Below, piece by piece: positions 7,925 to 16,040 of a stretch of DNA of 38,389 nucleotides. Location: the NCBI GenBank assembly GCA_027858835.1, contig JAQIBY010000136.1, positions 1 through 38,389 of the forward strand, written 5' to 3'. The stretch is from Bacteroidales bacterium. Its GTDB lineage: Bacteria; Bacteroidota; Bacteroidia; Bacteroidales; ML635J-15. Numbering within the stretch: position 1 is the first letter of the stretch; each line of letters starts with the position of its first letter. The position numbers and the translations under genes are program-made. The notes under the pieces are model-generated. The model was not told where the DNA came from and did not search any database. It worked only from the letters and a program-made list of their open reading frames with translations.

Positions 7925-8257
7925 ATGAAAAAACTATCAATTTTTGCAGTAGCAGCAGTATTCGGATTGTTTGCTGTATCATGTAACAACGGTGAGGAAG
8001 CCACTGATGAAGAAACCAAAACTGAAGAAGTGAAAAGCGACGAAACTCAAGATGAAGTTGCAGAAACCGAAGAAGAGATTGTAACAACCGAAGCAGACGA
8101 AAGTGTTGTTGCTGAAGACAACAAAACTGTTGAAAAAGATGAAGATGTAGTTAATTCGAACCCTAAAGCACAACAAATTAAAGAAGTTGAGATAGACGAA
8201 AAAGAGGTTGCTAAAAAAGGCGAGATTGAAGAAAAAGGCACTGAAATTCAACCTTAA
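7925..8257 (+). CDS. Small highly acidic lipoprotein
   Basis: The 110-residue product begins with a clear lipoprotein signal (MKKLSIFAVAAVFGLFAVSC), lipidated at C20. The start at 7925 is chosen because the signal peptide begins there and a promoter lies between it and the upstream in-frame start at 7844. The mature part is low-complexity and almost entirely Glu, Asp, Lys, Thr and Val, with repeated TEE/DEE/EVE runs, so it is probably disordered and strongly negative except near its Lys-containing end. The residues after the lipidated Cys are N-N-G-E. No enzyme motif is visible and the function is unknown. It ends at a strong intrinsic terminator (8281-8303). Confidence 0.8.
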   Translation: MKKLSIFAVAAVFGLFAVSCNNGEEATDEETKTEEVKSDETQDEVAETEEEIVTTEADESVVAEDNKTVEKDEDVVNSNPKAQQIKEVEIDEKEVAKKGEIEEKGTEIQP

Positions 8258-8280
8258 TTCACTGAAAAATATTAATTTAG

Positions 8281-8303
8281 GGGGCTAAATGCCCCTTTTT
8301 TTT
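8281..8303 (+). terminator. Rho-independent terminator of the lipoprotein gene
   Basis: GGGGC (8281-8285), loop TAAAT, GCCCC (8291-8295), then eight T (8296-8303). It closes the lipoprotein transcript 24 bases after its stop. The T-run abuts the ATG of the next gene. Confidence 0.85.
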
Positions 8304-9197
8304 ATGCTGTCAATTTGCATCCCGATTTATAATTCTGTTCCGCTGAAACTTATTGAGCAACTCAGCGCTCAAATTTTCCATGAAAATATTGAGGCTGAAA
8401 TGCTTTTGCTTGATGATGCATCCCCTGAAAACATACAGCTTGAATTAAATAAAGCAAATGCAATCCCGGGGGTAACTGTCCACCAATCCCCGAAAAACTT
8501 GGGACGATCCGAAGCAAGAAATCGTCTCGCTGAAATTGCAAAATATCCTTACCTCCTCTTTATAGATTGTGATTCAGGTATTGATAATGAAACCTATCTG
8601 CACAACTACATTCAAAATGCAAAACCAAATACGGTGTGTTGTGGCGGGACAAGCTATGAAACAGAAAAACCACAGAAAGTATTTATGCTCCGTTGGAAAT
8701 ACGGTCATCAGAGAGAGAGTAAATCGGCAGAGAAAAGAAACAGAAATCCGTATTATGCATTTACAACCCATCATTTTCTGATTGATAAAAACACATTTCA
8801 AGCCATAAAATTTGACACTTCAATTCAAGGATATGGGCACGAAGACAGTATATTTGGCTTGGAATTAAAAAAGCAAGAAATCCCAATTATCCACATTGAC
8901 AATCCCTTACTGCATCTGGGATTAGAGCCTGCATCAGTATTTCTGAAAAAATCTGAGCAAGCCGTGAAAAATTTAAAAATACTTTACTTTAAACATCAAT
9001 CTGAGCCGGATTTCATCAAAAGCAATCAACTTTTACAATTTTATGAAAAACAAAAGAAGATGCGACTCATCTGGTTTTGGAAAATCCAGTTTTTCCTATT
9101 TAAACCCCTCATTAAAATTCAATTACAAAGCAACAATCCGTCTTTGAAACTATTTGATTTTTACAAATTCGGATTTTTCATCACAATAAGAACATAA
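8304..9197 (+). CDS. Family 2 glycosyltransferase
   Basis: This 297-residue GT-A protein begins MLSICIPIYN, the usual GT2 first strand. LLLDDASPEN (34-43) is the nucleotide-binding Asp region, NLGRSEARN (65-73) a conserved helix, FIDCDSG the metal-binding DxD (D88, D90), and GYGHEDSIFGLEL (177-188) the acceptor-side ED motif. The ATG at 8304 is preferred over 8289, because 8289 lies inside the terminator hairpin and would add residues before the first strand. There is no membrane segment, although the C-terminal third is basic and aromatic. The acceptor is unknown; envelope polysaccharide or glycoprotein sugars are likely. The start directly follows the upstream terminator, so its promoter must lie inside the lipoprotein region or it depends on readthrough. 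Confidence 0.88.
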   Translation: MLSICIPIYNSVPLKLIEQLSAQIFHENIEAEMLLLDDASPENIQLELNKANAIPGVTVHQSPKNLGRSEARNRLAEIAKYPYLLFIDCDSGIDNETYLHNYIQNAKPNTVCCGGTSYETEKPQKVFMLRWKYGHQRESKSAEKRNRNPYYAFTTHHFLIDKNTFQAIKFDTSIQGYGHEDSIFGLELKKQEIPIIHIDNPLLHLGLEPASVFLKKSEQAVKNLKILYFKHQSEPDFIKSNQLLQFYEKQKKMRLIWFWKIQFFLFKPLIKIQLQSNNPSLKLFDFYKFGFFITIRT

Positions 9198-9217
9198 TAA
9201 CAAGCAAACAGCAAATC

Positions 9218-10600
9218 ATGAAATATAGTAGAAAACAACTATCAATTCTTGGCATTGTTGCAATTACTGCCTTTATGGGAACTTTTCTCATTTCATCAGT
9301 TAATATTGCACTGCCTGCCATTGAAAAAAGTTTCGGATTAAACGCAATTGCTTTGAGCTGGGTCATTACTGCATTTTTACTTGCAATGGCAATTTTTCTG
9401 CTCCCGGTTGGTCGCTTGGGTGATTTAACCGGAATCCGAAGAATGTTTAAAATAGGAGTAATTATATTTACTGCAGCATCCATCGCTTGTGGCCTTGCTC
9501 CAAACGGAACCTGGCTAATAATTTTTCGATTATTTCAAGGTATCGGCGCAGCACTTACCAGCACAACTGGTCCCGCAATTCTCGTTTCTGCATTTCCCCC
9601 GAAATTTCGTGGTCGTGTACTCGGAATGTCAGTTGCAGCCGTTTATCTCGGATTAGCATTCGGACCCTTTGCAGGCGGAATTATCACACAATATCTCGGA
9701 TGGAGAGCAATCTTTTTTATCGCTTCTGGACTCGGGATTATCACAATTTTAATTGCATTTCGCTTTTTAGGCAAAGACACAATTCCTGAAATCAAAGGAA
9801 GAAAAATTAATTTAACAGGTAGTGTTTTTTACATGTTCGGCTTGATTGCCTTAGTATATGGTTCATCAAAAATTCCGGAAACCTTTGGATGGTTACTTAT
9901 GGTAGCTGGCATTATTTTCATGACAATTTTCTGGCAAGTTGAACGCAAATCAAAGCTCCCGGTTATCGAAACAAAACTTTTCACAAAAAACCGCCTTTTT
10001 GCGTTTTCAAATCTTGCCGCACTAATTAATTACAGTGCTACTTTTGCAATTGTTTTTTTGCTCAGTTTATATCTGCAGAAAATTCAGGGATTATCACCAC
10101 GCGACGCCGGTATTATACTTGTCGCCCAACCCGCAATCATGGCAATTTTCTCTCCAATATTTGGAAGCATGTCAGACAAAATACAGCCACGTATTTTAGC
10201 AACCGCCGGAATGAGCATTTGTACAATTGGCTTAGTGTTTTTTGCATTTTTGAGCGCAACGAGTCCAATTTGGCTAATAATAATTCTCTTAATTTGGATG
10301 GGTTTTGGATTTGCGCTTTTTTCATCCCCAAATATGAATACTATCATGAGTTCTGTTGACAAAACCCAATACGGATTAGCATCCGGCTCTGCATCAACAA
10401 TGCGTGTACTTGGACAGATTGTAAGTATGACTGTTGTAACATTCTCATTTGCTATTATTATTGGTAATCAAACAATTGAACGGGTATCTGACCCCGACTT
10501 TTTATCTGCCATGCAGTGGGGATTTATCAGCTTCGCATCAATTAGTATTTTTGGCATTTATTTTTCATATAATCGTGGAAAAATCCGCAGAGAAAACTAA
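9218..10600 (+). CDS. MFS efflux transporter, DHA2 (EmrB/QacA) type
   Basis: The 460-residue integral membrane protein has about 14 hydrophobic segments, which points to the 14-helix drug:proton antiporter branch. The N-terminal FLISSVNIALPAIEKSFG segment and the following SWVITAFLLAMAIFLLPVGRLGDLTGIRRMF (motif A loop between helices 2 and 3) are typical. RLFQGIGAAL is motif B, with the proton-coupling Arg, and a glycine-rich FGPFAGG segment matches motif C. The substrate cannot be inferred; drugs, metabolites or lipids are all possible. It lies 20 bases after the GT2 gene in the same direction, so the two may be cotranscribed. Confidence 0.9.
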   Translation: MKYSRKQLSILGIVAITAFMGTFLISSVNIALPAIEKSFGLNAIALSWVITAFLLAMAIFLLPVGRLGDLTGIRRMFKIGVIIFTAASIACGLAPNGTWLIIFRLFQGIGAALTSTTGPAILVSAFPPKFRGRVLGMSVAAVYLGLAFGPFAGGIITQYLGWRAIFFIASGLGIITILIAFRFLGKDTIPEIKGRKINLTGSVFYMFGLIALVYGSSKIPETFGWLLMVAGIIFMTIFWQVERKSKLPVIETKLFTKNRLFAFSNLAALINYSATFAIVFLLSLYLQKIQGLSPRDAGIILVAQPAIMAIFSPIFGSMSDKIQPRILATAGMSICTIGLVFFAFLSATSPIWLIIILLIWMGFGFALFSSPNMNTIMSSVDKTQYGLASGSASTMRVLGQIVSMTVVTFSFAIIIGNQTIERVSDPDFLSAMQWGFISFASISIFGIYFSYNRGKIRREN

Positions 10601-10636
10601 AATACAAGATATTTACACAATATTTGCTTAAATAAA

Positions 10637-11452
10637 TTGAAAATTTTGAAAACGACACGACATATATTAATACTGCTGGCAACCGCTACCTTGATTGCAT
10701 GTTCAACAGTGCCCTTAATTAACAGGAAACAAGTTTTATTGGTTCCACAATCTGAAATGCTTACTATGAGCCATTCATCATATCGTCAGTTTTTAGACAC
10801 CAATGATGTTACTACCACCACAAAAGATGCAAAACGCATTCAGACTATCGGGAATAATATTTCAAGTGCGGTAGAAAGCTTTTTGACTGAAAAAGGACTA
10901 GAAAATCGAATAAAACAGTTCTCATGGGAGTTTAATTTAGTGAATGACCAGACTCCGAATGCATGGTGCATACCCGGCGGGAAAGTGGTTTTTTACAGTG
11001 GCATCCTACCCTATTGCGACACAGATGAAGGCATTGCAGTTGTGATGGCGCATGAAATTGCCCACGCTGTTGCACGACACGGAAACGAACGCATGAGCCA
11101 AAACCTAATGGTATCAATGGGTGGCATGGCATTAAGTGAATTTATTAATGAGAAACCGCAAGAAACCCAACAGCTCTTTTTATCAGCATTTGCAATTGGC
11201 TCACAAGTTGGCGTGCTTCTGCCATATTCCAGAAAACACGAATATGAGGCTGACAAATTAGGACTTATTTTCATGGCTATGGCCGGATATAATCCACAAG
11301 AAGCTGTGAATTTCTGGGAACGTATGATGAATAGTGGCGGAGTAAAACCCCCTGAATTTTTAAGTACACATCCTGCTGATAAAAATCGTATCGAAGCAAT
11401 GCAGAAAGCAATGCCTGAGGCAATGAAATATTACGAAGCATCAAAGCAATAA
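10637..11452 (+). CDS. M48 family metalloprotease lipoprotein
   Basis: This is a periplasmic or outer-membrane-anchored zinc protease of the Oma1/BepA/LoiP-like M48 group. An N-terminal signal ends in the lipobox LIAC (C22). The zinc site HEIAH lies at 139-143 (H139, E140, H143), with the third ligand probably E202 in EYEAD. The C-terminal LSTHPADKNRIEAM is the usual end of this family. The 271-residue length is normal. No ATG fits: the frame begins with TTG at 10637, with a second TTG at 10646 that would also give a good signal peptide. The family usually takes part in outer-membrane protein quality control. It follows the MFS gene by 36 bases. Confidence 0.9.
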   Translation: MKILKTTRHILILLATATLIACSTVPLINRKQVLLVPQSEMLTMSHSSYRQFLDTNDVTTTTKDAKRIQTIGNNISSAVESFLTEKGLENRIKQFSWEFNLVNDQTPNAWCIPGGKVVFYSGILPYCDTDEGIAVVMAHEIAHAVARHGNERMSQNLMVSMGGMALSEFINEKPQETQQLFLSAFAIGSQVGVLLPYSRKHEYEADKLGLIFMAMAGYNPQEAVNFWERMMNSGGVKPPEFLSTHPADKNRIEAMQKAMPEAMKYYEASKQ

Positions 11453-11506
11453 TTCAAAAAAATCTCAAAAACCAAAAATATCATGAAATATTTCTGGTTT
11501 TAATAC

Positions 11507-11514
11507 TATATTTG
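11507..11514 (+). promoter_or_regulatory. -7 box for the dihydroorotate-dehydrogenase-like gene
   Basis: TATATTTG matches the Bacteroidetes -7 consensus TAnnTTTG exactly and lies 25 bases before the ATG at 11540. No convincing -33 element is present at 17-22 bases upstream. Confidence 0.5.
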
Positions 11515-11539
11515 TTAACCGAATATAAAAACTGTAAAC

Positions 11540-12520
11540 ATGACAAATATTACAACAAAATTTTTGGGACTAGAACTTAAATCACCTGTAGTTGTAAGCA
11601 GCTCAGGACTAACAAAATCTGTTGAAAGTTTAAAAGAAATGGAATCATACGGCGCAGGTGCTGTCATCCTAAAATCGCTTTTTGAAGAACAGATTAATGT
11701 AGAAGCCGGTCGCCTAATAAGCCAAAGCCACGATTATCCCGAAGCGGAAGATTACATTCGCGGATATGCAAAACATAATTCCGTTGATGAATATCTGAAA
11801 CTCATCCGTGATGCCAAAGCAAACGTCAAAATCCCAGTTATTGCAAGCATTAATTGTGTCTCAAGTAAAGATTGGACAGGTTTTGCAAAAAAGATTCAGG
11901 ATGCCGGTGCAGATGCTCTGGAATTAAATATCAATATCATCCCGCAAAACGGAAATGTTGAAAGCCTGAATATTGAATCAAAATATTATGATATTGTTGA
12001 AAAAGTGCTTGAGGAAATTGATATTCCATTGGCAGTGAAAATTGGCCCGCATTTTACAAACATCATGAGACTGGTAAAACAGTTACAGTTCAGAGGCGTA
12101 AAAGCAGTAACTTTATTTAACCGTTTTTACGAACCGGAAATTAATATTGACAAGATGGAAATGGTATCTGCTTCAGTTTTCAGTAAAGATACTGATATTC
12201 GCCACTCACTTCGCTGGGTAGGAATGGTAAGCGGCAGCATTAAAAACATTGAAATTGCAGCATCAACCGGAATACATGATGGCGGCGCGGTTGTAAAACA
12301 ATTGCTTGCAGGTGCTCAGGTTGCTCAGGTTTGTTCCGTACTTTATAAGAAAGGCGCGAAACAAATTAAGATTCTGAATGATGAAGTAAAAACATGGATG
12401 CAAGAACATAATTTCGAAAATATTGAAGATTTCAGAGGAAAAATGTCCTGGGAAAATATTCCTGATTCTCAAATTTATATGAGGTCTCAATTCATGAAAT
12501 ACTTTTCAAGTGTAGAATAA
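11540..12520 (+). CDS. Dihydroorotate dehydrogenase-like FMN protein
   Basis: The 326-residue TIM-barrel protein resembles the dihydroorotate-dehydrogenase superfamily: a MTNITTKFLGLELKSPVVV start, the GAGAVILKSLFEEQ segment (38-51), an ASINC strand (102-106), AVKIGPHFTNI with the FMN-contacting Lys K167, and a SGSIKNIEIAASTGIHDGGAVVKQLLAGAQ phosphate-binding end. True class 1 enzymes have an NxSCPN motif around the catalytic Cys; here that strand reads LELNINIIPQ (127-136), so the canonical motif is absent. This pattern is typical of a widespread 'DHOD-like' group of unproven activity, so I do not call it pyrD. It has its own -7 box and a terminator at 12543-12573. Confidence 0.82.
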   Translation: MTNITTKFLGLELKSPVVVSSSGLTKSVESLKEMESYGAGAVILKSLFEEQINVEAGRLISQSHDYPEAEDYIRGYAKHNSVDEYLKLIRDAKANVKIPVIASINCVSSKDWTGFAKKIQDAGADALELNINIIPQNGNVESLNIESKYYDIVEKVLEEIDIPLAVKIGPHFTNIMRLVKQLQFRGVKAVTLFNRFYEPEINIDKMEMVSASVFSKDTDIRHSLRWVGMVSGSIKNIEIAASTGIHDGGAVVKQLLAGAQVAQVCSVLYKKGAKQIKILNDEVKTWMQEHNFENIEDFRGKMSWENIPDSQIYMRSQFMKYFSSVE

Positions 12521-12542
12521 TCCTAAACCTATGATATTGATG

Positions 12543-12573
12543 AAAAACAGCTTTTAAACGGGCTGTTTTTTTT
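12543..12573 (+). terminator. Rho-independent terminator
   Basis: AAAAACAGC (12543-12551), a ten-base loop, GCTGTTTTT (12562-12570) and further T residues. It closes the dihydroorotate-dehydrogenase-like gene. Confidence 0.85.
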
Positions 12574-12669
12574 GTTTTGCTAAAAATCATTGACAAGGTA
12601 TTATTATCAGAAACAGTCACATCAAGAAAAAAAATTCATCAAAAATCAACAAAACAGCGCATTTCCCTG

Positions 12670-12700
12670 TTTGCAGTTTAACTTAAAGATTGTACTTTTG
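12670..12700 (+). promoter_or_regulatory. Consensus promoter of thrS-infC-rpmI-rplT
   Basis: TTTG (12670-12673), 19 bases, then TACTTTTG (12693-12700) is an exact Bacteroidetes -33/-7 promoter. It ends 16 bases before the thrS ATG, giving a short leader with no Shine-Dalgarno sequence. It also shows that upstream in-frame starts within 12690-12716 are not used. Confidence 0.85.
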
Positions 12701-12716
12701 TAAAAATTTAATTAAG

Positions 12717-14657
12717 ATGATAAAAATTACATTACCGGATAATTCTGTTCGTGAGTACCCTAACGCACTCACCGGAATGGATATTGCGAAAGATATAAGT
12801 CCCCGCCTTGCAAAAGAGGTATTATCAATTACTGTTAACAATGAAATATGGGATTTAACCCGCACAATTAATACTGATGCTCACATTAAATTGCATAAAT
12901 TTGATGATCAAGAGGGGAAATTAGCGTTCTGGCATTCTTCGGCACACTTAATGGCTGAAGCTTTGGAAAAGCTTTATCCCGGCATAAAACTGGGTATCGG
13001 CCCAAGTATTGATAATGGGTTTTATTACGATGTTGATTTACCGGAAGGAACCATAATCTCCGAAAACGATTTTTCGAAAATCGAAAAAACCATGTTGGAG
13101 CTGGCGCGTCAGAAAAATGAATATGTCCGTAAAGAAACACCAAAAGATGAAGCGCTGAAGCACTACACCGAAAAAGGAGATGAATATAAAATGGAGTTAA
13201 TTAAAGATCTCGAAGACGGGACAATCACATTTTATACTCAAGGAAATTTTACTGACCTATGTCGCGGCCCACATTTACCGAACACCGGTTTAATCAAAGC
13301 AATTAAACTGATGAACATTGCCGGCGCATACTGGCGTGGTGACGAAAAAAACAAACAGTTAACCCGTATTTACGGCGTAAGCTTTCCAAAGCAAAAACTA
13401 TTGGAAGAGTATCTCGTTTTGTTGGAAGAAGCAAAAAAACGTGACCACCGAAAAATCGGAAAAGAACTTGAACTTTTTACTTTCTCTCAAAAAGTTGGAA
13501 TGGGGCTTCCTTTATGGTTGCCACGTGGCACTGATTTGAGAACCCGTCTGGAGGATTTTCTTAAAAAAGAACTGCGTCGTCGCGGATATCAAATGGTGAT
13601 GTCACCACATATCGGTGATGTAAACTTGTACAAAACGTCAGGACACTATTATAAATATGCCGAAGACTCTTTCCGCCCGATTACGACACCTCAAGAAGGC
13701 GAAGAATTCATGTTAAAACCCATGAACTGTCCGCATCATGTTGAGATGTTCAAGTTTTCACAATATTCCTATCGGGATTTACCGGTGCGCATGGCAGAAT
13801 TTGGAACAGTTTATCGCTATGAGCAACATGGTGAGCTTCACGGATTAACCAGAGTACGCTCTTTCACTCAAGATGACGCCCATGTTTTCTGTCGTCCTGA
13901 TCAATTGAAAGATGAATTCAAATCCATCATTGATTTGGTGCATTATATTTTCAAAATCTTTGATTTTAAAGAATTTACCTCACAAATTTCATTAAGAGAT
14001 TCCGATAATCATGAAAAATACATCGGAACTGATGAAAATTGGGATAAAGCAGAAAAAGCAATACAAGAAGCGGCTGAAGAAAAAGGACTCAAAACCGTTG
14101 TTGAGTACGGCGAAGCAGCATTTTACGGACCGAAACTTGATTTCATTGTCAAAGATGCACTCGGCAGAAGCTGGCAATTGGGAACAGTTCAAATTGATTA
14201 CAACTTACCGGAACGTTTTGAATTGCAATATAAAGGCAGTGACAATGAAAATCATCAGCCAATAATGATTCATCGCGCGATTTTTGGCTCAATGGAGCGC
14301 TTTATTGCCGTTATGATAGAGCATACAGCAGGAAAATTTCCGCTGTGGCTTACTCCTGATCAGGCGGTTATACTTCCAATCAGCGAGAAATTCAATGATT
14401 ATGCAAAAAAAGTTTCAGAATTGTTAAATAATTACGATATTCGCAGCCTGATTGATGATCGCAACGAAAAGATTGGCAGAAAGATACGCGACAATGAATT
14501 AAAACGCATACCTTATCTGCTAATTGTGGGTGAAAACGAAGCTAAAAACGGCACAATCTCTGTCAGAAGACAAGGTGAAGGAGATCAAGGCGTTGTAAGC
14601 ATTGAGGAATTTGCAAAAATGGTCAATCAGGACGTAAAAACAGAATTAGATTATTAA
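12717..14657 (+). CDS. thrS: Threonyl-tRNA synthetase
   Basis: The 646-residue class II synthetase charges tRNA-Thr. The N-terminal TGS domain starts [15 protein letters not shown]. The editing domain carries HSSAH at 73-77 and, further on, the CRGPH zinc-like motif that removes mis-attached serine. The catalytic core has the zinc-binding C338 in MNCPHH (336-341), motif 2 around [23 protein letters not shown], and motif 3 near the [11 protein letters not shown] segment. An anticodon-binding domain forms the last ~100 residues. The ATG at 12717 is chosen because the consensus promoter ends at 12700. It heads the conserved thrS-infC-rpmI-rplT operon, with 38 bases to the infC start. Confidence 0.97.
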   Translation: MIKITLPDNSVREYPNALTGMDIAKDISPRLAKEVLSITVNNEIWDLTRTINTDAHIKLHKFDDQEGKLAFWHSSAHLMAEALEKLYPGIKLGIGPSIDNGFYYDVDLPEGTIISENDFSKIEKTMLELARQKNEYVRKETPKDEALKHYTEKGDEYKMELIKDLEDGTITFYTQGNFTDLCRGPHLPNTGLIKAIKLMNIAGAYWRGDEKNKQLTRIYGVSFPKQKLLEEYLVLLEEAKKRDHRKIGKELELFTFSQKVGMGLPLWLPRGTDLRTRLEDFLKKELRRRGYQMVMSPHIGDVNLYKTSGHYYKYAEDSFRPITTPQEGEEFMLKPMNCPHHVEMFKFSQYSYRDLPVRMAEFGTVYRYEQHGELHGLTRVRSFTQDDAHVFCRPDQLKDEFKSIIDLVHYIFKIFDFKEFTSQISLRDSDNHEKYIGTDENWDKAEKAIQEAAEEKGLKTVVEYGEAAFYGPKLDFIVKDALGRSWQLGTVQIDYNLPERFELQYKGSDNENHQPIMIHRAIFGSMERFIAVMIEHTAGKFPLWLTPDQAVILPISEKFNDYAKKVSELLNNYDIRSLIDDRNEKIGRKIRDNELKRIPYLLIVGENEAKNGTISVRRQGEGDQGVVSIEEFAKMVNQDVKTELDY

Positions 14658-14679
14658 AGTATTAGTATAAACCAAAATA

Positions 14680-14686
14680 AAGGAGG
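14680..14686 (+). promoter_or_regulatory. Strong Shine-Dalgarno sequence of infC
   Basis: AAGGAGG, a near-perfect anti-16S match, ends nine bases before the AUA codon at 14696. Most other starts in the window lack such a sequence, as expected for Bacteroidetes, so this site identifies the infC start and suggests special initiation control. Confidence 0.8.
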
Positions 14687-14695
14687 AACCTAGCC

Positions 14696-15259
14696 ATAGG
14701 AAAAAAAAGACATAGCCCAAGAAAGAGAGACACTGGTCCATCGTATCGAATTAATGACGAAATTCGGGTACCCGCAGTGCGTCTTGTCGGTGACAACATT
14801 AATGAACCTGGCGTTTACAGTACACGGGAAGCATTGCAAATTACCGACGAATTAGGATTGGACTTAATTGAAATTTCACCAAAAGCTGACCCACCGGTTT
14901 GCAAAGCTGATGACTATCAAAAGTTTTTGTATCAACAAAAAAAGAAACAAAAACAAATGAAAGCCAACACCGTAAAAATGGTGGTTAAAGAGGTACGCTT
15001 TGGTCCGAATACGGATGACCATGATTATAATTTCAAATTAAATCATGCGAAAAAATTCCTGCAGGATGGTGCAAAAGTAAAAGCATTTGTGTTTTTCAAA
15101 GGTCGGTCAATCTTGTTTAAAGAACAAGGTGAAATTCTGTTGCTGAGACTGGCACAAGACCTCGAAGAGTACGGAAAAGTTGATCAGTTACCAAAGTTAG
15201 AAGGAAAACGAATGATTATGTTTTTCTCACCTAAGGTATCATCAAAAAATAAGAAATAA
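14696..15259 (+). CDS. infC: Translation initiation factor IF-3 with AUA start
   Basis: IF-3 binds the 30S subunit, prevents premature 50S joining and rejects non-standard start codons. The conserved core is clear: [51 protein letters not shown] and the C-terminal [14 protein letters not shown]. In-frame codons from the stop at 14678 contain no ATG, GTG or TTG before a GTG at 14777, which lies inside the conserved VRLVGDN. The AUA at 14696, nine bases after AAGGAGG, gives the expected basic N-terminus ([11 protein letters not shown]) and 187 residues. E. coli infC uses AUU and is autoregulated by IF-3 because of it; AUA would allow the same. A start at 14777 would cut off conserved residues. 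Confidence 0.9.
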   Translation: MGKKRHSPRKRDTGPSYRINDEIRVPAVRLVGDNINEPGVYSTREALQITDELGLDLIEISPKADPPVCKADDYQKFLYQQKKKQKQMKANTVKMVVKEVRFGPNTDDHDYNFKLNHAKKFLQDGAKVKAFVFFKGRSILFKEQGEILLLRLAQDLEEYGKVDQLPKLEGKRMIMFFSPKVSSKNKK

Positions 15260-15287
15260 TTATTTTTATAATCAAAACAAGTGGTAT

Positions 15288-15485
15288 ATGCCTAAGATGA
15301 AAACAAAATCCGGTGCAAAGAAAAGATTCCAAATCACCGGAAGTGGGAAAATTAAGAGAAAACATGCGTACAAAAGCCACATTTTGACCAAAAAGTCAAA
15401 AAAACGCAAACGCAGATTGGGACATTTCACAACAGTTGATAAAACTGCTGAAGACAGCATCAAACATCAATTGGGAATGAAATAA
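15288..15485 (+). CDS. rpmI: 50S ribosomal protein L35 (bL35)
   Basis: The 65-residue basic protein begins [14 protein letters not shown] and continues with [20 protein letters not shown], the L35 signature. It lies 28 bases after infC and 93 bases before rplT in the conserved translation operon. There is no Shine-Dalgarno sequence before its ATG. Confidence 0.97.
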   Translation: MPKMKTKSGAKKRFQITGSGKIKRKHAYKSHILTKKSKKRKRRLGHFTTVDKTAEDSIKHQLGMK

Positions 15486-15537
15486 TCCCCTCAATTAATT
15501 TTCAAAAACAAAGTTATTAACCTGGTTTAGCTGAAAG

Positions 15538-15564
15538 ATTCGTCGGTTGACGGACGCTGAATCA
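15538..15564 (+). promoter_or_regulatory. Hairpin in the rpmI-rplT spacer
   Basis: GATTC (15538-15542) and GAATC (15560-15564) enclose CGTC-GGTT-GACG (15542-15553). In enterobacteria and Bacillus, L20 represses rpmI-rplT by binding leader RNA. A fold so close to the rplT ATG (15579) could serve that role, but no specific L20 site can be proven by eye. Confidence 0.35.
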
Positions 15565-15578
15565 CAAAACTAAAAATT

Positions 15579-15926
15579 ATGCCAAGAAGTGTAAATGCAG
15601 TAGCCTCAAGAGCTCGCAGAAAAAAAGTACTAAAACAAACCAGAGGGTATTTTGGTGCACGTAAAAACGTTTGGACGGTTGCAAAAAACAGCTATGAAAA
15701 AGCACTATGTTATGCGTACCGTGATCGCAAAACGAAAAAACGCATGTTCAGAAGACTGTGGATACAACGTATCAACGCAGCTTCAAGACTCCATGGAATG
15801 TCCTACTCACAATTTATGGGTGGTGTTCACAAACATGGAATTGAACTAAACCGTAAAGTACTCGCCGACCTCGCAATGAATGATCCAAAAGCATTCAAAG
15901 AACTTGCGAAAATTGTAAAAAAATAA
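15579..15926 (+). CDS. rplT: 50S ribosomal protein L20 (bL20)
   Basis: The 115-residue basic protein begins [31 protein letters not shown] and carries [26 protein letters not shown], the L20 core that binds 23S rRNA during early 50S assembly. The length is standard. It is the last gene of the thrS-infC-rpmI-rplT operon, followed by a strong terminator. A possible regulatory hairpin lies 15 bases upstream. Confidence 0.97.
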   Translation: MPRSVNAVASRARRKKVLKQTRGYFGARKNVWTVAKNSYEKALCYAYRDRKTKKRMFRRLWIQRINAASRLHGMSYSQFMGGVHKHGIELNRKVLADLAMNDPKAFKELAKIVKK

Positions 15927-15944
15927 CACAAGAACATTTATAAA

Positions 15945-15981
15945 ATTAAAGCTGTGCGCCTACTGGCGTACAGCTTTTTTT
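15945..15981 (+). terminator. Terminator of the translation operon
   Basis: AAAGCTGT (15948-15955) pairs with ACAGCTTT (15970-15977) and CGCC (15957-15960) with GGCG (15965-15968), followed by a T-run to 15981. A strong rho-independent terminator after rplT. Confidence 0.9.
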
Positions 15982-15988
15982 ATGTTAG

Positions 15989-16018
15989 CAAAAAATAGGA
16001 TGCATAAATGCATCCTAT
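15989..16018 (-). terminator. Terminator of the 1141-residue T9SS gene
   Basis: ATAGGATGCAT (15995-16005) pairs perfectly with ATGCATCCTAT (16008-16018) around a two-base loop. On the minus strand it is followed by TTTTTT (15994 down to 15989). It faces the rplT terminator, so the two convergent operons are insulated. Confidence 0.85.
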
Positions 16019-16040
16019 ACTTCTATTATTTAGTGAATTT

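Noticed and set aside
7979-8251. Long antisense open frames over the acidic lipoprotein
   Set aside because: The lipoprotein's Glu-rich codons produce Phe/Ser-rich antisense frames without stops; no start context or protein features.
9181-9483. Antisense open frame of 100 codons over the start of the MFS gene
   Set aside because: It is the reverse of a hydrophobic coding region and matches no family; the plus-strand transporter is clear.
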